15,886 bases of DNA from RQOF01 sp964461135 (GTDB lineage: Bacteria > Calditrichota > Calditrichia > RBG-13-44-9): NCBI GenBank assembly GCA_964461135.1, contig CAYWTB010000101.1, positions 1-15,886 of the forward strand, read 5' to 3'. Shown here piece after piece: positions 14,569 through 15,886 of this stretch; position 1 is the stretch's first letter, and each line of letters opens with the position of its first letter. The position numbers and the translations under genes are program-made. The notes under the pieces are model-generated. The model had not been told where the DNA came from. It saw only the letters and a program-made list of their open reading frames with translations, and searched no databases.

Positions 14569-15837
14569 ATGTCGCATCAAATATCTCATATAACAAAAAG
14601 AATCATAATTTTATTAAGCATTCTGGCTGTTGGTTTGTTCAGCCTTCCTATTTCCGGCTATGCCGATCTATCGGGCACTTATACCATTGGAGAGGGAAGG
14701 AACTATACCTCGATTTCATCAGCTGTGACGTCCCTGACCAGTCAGGGAGTCAGTGGTCCGGTTATCTTTAACATCTCCGAGAATATGACCTACGATGAGC
14801 AAATCGTGATAGGTCCCATCACCAGTCCCAGTTCGACTAACACCATCACATTTCAATCGGGTCCGGCCATCGGTAGCAGTGCAACTGTGCAATTTACACC
14901 TACGGCCGCAGATAATTATGTAATCAGACTGAATGGTGCAGATTATGTTAGTTTCAAGAATCTCATCATTAACAGCTACGGAAACAATACCTATGGAATC
15001 ATTGTCCGGCTAGAAAGTGACGCGGATCTTAATGAGTTTTTAAATATCATATTTAATGGGATATCGACCACGTCATCAGGAAATACACCTGCCCTTATTA
15101 TCTCAGAAAATAGTTCTGTGGACTATATCCGGATTGAAGAAAATACTTTCAAAAATGGGGCGTCAGGTATTGTAATGCGTGGAGTTAATTCCTCCAATTT
15201 ATCTTCCGGTACCCAGATCCTGAACAACACTTTCAACAATCAGAGCTGGGGCGCCCCCTACCTGCTTTACCAGAACGCCCCCCAGCTCATCGGAAACACG
15301 GTAAGCGGTGCCGGCCAGCGGGGATTTAAACTGCAGTCCTGCGATAACGGCCTGCAGATCCTTAAAAACAAGGTCAGCGTCAACTCCAGCTATGGCCTCT
15401 ATTTCTATTACTGTGACGGGGGCACCGGACTGCCTTTCCCCCGCGGACTGGTCGCCAATAACTTCCTGGCGGTGACCGGAACCTACGGCCTTTACTCCTA
15501 CGACAATACCTACCAGGACATCCTCTACAACGGTGTGAACCTCTCCCAGGGAAGTACCGCATCGGCCGCTTTCATTATTGACGGCACCGGAAGTACCGTC
15601 AACGTCCAGAATAATATCTTCGCCAACTCTGTCGGCGGGTACGCCGCCAGTATCTCCGGCACGCCGGCCATCAACACCTCCGATTATAATAACCTCTACT
15701 CACCGGGAAATTACCTGGCCCGCTGGGGAACCACCAACCTGATCGACCTGGCCCGCTTGCAATCCGCCAGCAGCCAGGACGCTCACTCGGTAACGGACAG
15801 TTATCAGAAAGTAATGAAGATGATGCTAATGAAATAA
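14569..15837 (+). CDS. Secreted right-handed beta-helix repeat protein, mosaic and truncated at the 3' end
   Basis: A 422-residue exported protein. The signal peptide has KR at 10-11, a hydrophobic core at 12-28 and probable cleavage after SGYA (residue 32). From about 33 it reads LSGTYTIGEG.NYTSISSAV, the opening of many surface proteins that carry parallel beta-helix repeats. Asn-rich coil motifs recur (ILNNTFNNQ, LVANNFLAV, VQNNIFANS), as in pectate-lyase-like helices. Residues 1-224 are encoded by AT-rich DNA (about 40% GC by hand count), residues about 225-410 by GC-rich DNA (about 58%) with a marked preference for C-ending codons. The last 12 residues after SVTD (SYQKVMKMMLMK) do not look like family sequence, while another frame is open to the window end. 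So the gene is probably broken, frame-shifted or chimeric, and the natural protein was longer. Role unknown: adhesin-like, or carbohydrate-binding or degrading. No enzyme active site could be recognised. Confidence 0.8.
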   Translation: MSHQISHITKRIIILLSILAVGLFSLPISGYADLSGTYTIGEGRNYTSISSAVTSLTSQGVSGPVIFNISENMTYDEQIVIGPITSPSSTNTITFQSGPAIGSSATVQFTPTAADNYVIRLNGADYVSFKNLIINSYGNNTYGIIVRLESDADLNEFLNIIFNGISTTSSGNTPALIISENSSVDYIRIEENTFKNGASGIVMRGVNSSNLSSGTQILNNTFNNQSWGAPYLLYQNAPQLIGNTVSGAGQRGFKLQSCDNGLQILKNKVSVNSSYGLYFYYCDGGTGLPFPRGLVANNFLAVTGTYGLYSYDNTYQDILYNGVNLSQGSTASAAFIIDGTGSTVNVQNNIFANSVGGYAASISGTPAINTSDYNNLYSPGNYLARWGTTNLIDLARLQSASSQDAHSVTDSYQKVMKMMLMK

Positions 15838-15886
15838 CGACAAATGTCGCCTCAGAAAGACCTAAATTTAAAAAAACAACTGAGGT
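15798..15886 (+). pseudogene. Possible displaced continuation of the beta-helix gene or another gene, running off the right edge
   Basis: In the frame of position 15801 the DNA is open to the end of the window and reads a hydrophilic, plausible protein stretch (LSESNEDDANEITT, then SERPKFKKTTE). The base composition is AT-rich here, unlike the GC-rich block that ends near 15795. This frame is shifted relative to the beta-helix frame, which stops at 15837. It may be the true downstream protein joined out of frame by an indel, recombination or assembly join, or it may be chance; 29 codons are too few to decide. Confidence 0.3.

Noticed and set aside
15239..15808. ATCAGA at 15239-15244 and 15803-15808 as a target-site duplication around an inserted element
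   Set aside because: A 6-mer match is expected by chance at this distance. The enclosed 564 bp has no terminal inverted repeats or transposase, and its removal does not restore the open downstream frame.
15835..15886. Integron attC-like site after the beta-helix stop (TAACGACA...TGTCG, CCTCAG...CTGAGG)
   Set aside because: Short inverted repeats are present, but the required GTTRRRY/RYYYAAC core pair is not, and there is no integrase or cassette array.
1..15886. tRNA, rRNA, CRISPR array, transposase or phage genes
   Set aside because: No regularly spaced direct repeats of CRISPR size, no tRNA-like T-arm in the intergenic stretches, and no transposase, integrase or phage structural motifs in any frame provided.

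Overview
The window is about 16 kb of chromosomal bacterial DNA carrying twelve convincing protein genes. By eye the overall GC is in the mid-40s. The best guess is a member of the Bacteroidota/FCB superphylum or a neighbouring group such as Ignavibacteria, Calditrichota or KSB1-like bacteria. Three things point there: a one-piece hybrid two-component sensor/AraC regulator, a secreted beta-helix protein of a style common in those groups, and a SCAD-like dehydrogenase next to an MCC-like carboxyltransferase. Strong Shine-Dalgarno sequences before several genes argue against a classical Bacteroidia or Flavobacteriia genome, where they are usually weak. The taxonomy is an inference. No tRNA, rRNA, CRISPR array or transposase was seen.

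Layout. (1) At the left edge a rho-independent terminator closes a + strand transcript that enters from outside. (2) Positions 92-2719, minus strand: a tight three-gene operon of an AtuA-family protein (DUF1446), the AtuA-like ferredoxin-fold domain as a separate gene, and a multi-pass membrane protein with an internal duplication. (3) After a 411-bp AT-rich intergenic region, + strand: an orphan ABC-2-like permease, then a SCAD-type acyl-CoA dehydrogenase and a biotin-dependent carboxyltransferase (beta) subunit. (4) A 300-bp spacer with two oppositely oriented arrays of 7-bp repeats. (5) Positions 7123-8373: a two-gene thiol-redox operon of a cytoplasmic two-domain protein disulfide oxidoreductase and a TlpA/ResA-like thioredoxin lipoprotein. 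(6) Positions 8561-8998: a monocistronic OsmC-family peroxidase with its own sigma70-like promoter and a strong terminator. (7) Positions 9233-13477: a 1414-residue hybrid two-component system with 14 propeller blades, Y_Y_Y, histidine kinase, receiver and AraC output. (8) Beyond a 496-bp spacer, a small SRPBCC-fold protein. (9) Finally a secreted beta-helix protein whose last 45% switches abruptly to GC-rich DNA and then loses its frame 88 bases before the window end.

How they fit together. AtuA, the acyl-CoA dehydrogenase and the carboxyltransferase are the recognisable parts of an Atu/Liu-type pathway (acyclic terpene or branched-chain acyl-CoA breakdown). The biotin carboxylase, the hydratase and the lyase are not in this window. 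The PDO, TlpA and OsmC genes form a thiol/peroxide-handling block. The hybrid sensor has no SusC/SusD or glycoside hydrolase genes beside it, so its regulon cannot be told from this sequence. I found no clear new system. The points most worth a second look are the mosaic beta-helix gene at the right edge, the facing heptad repeats at 6881-6994, and the duplicated membrane protein in the AtuA operon.
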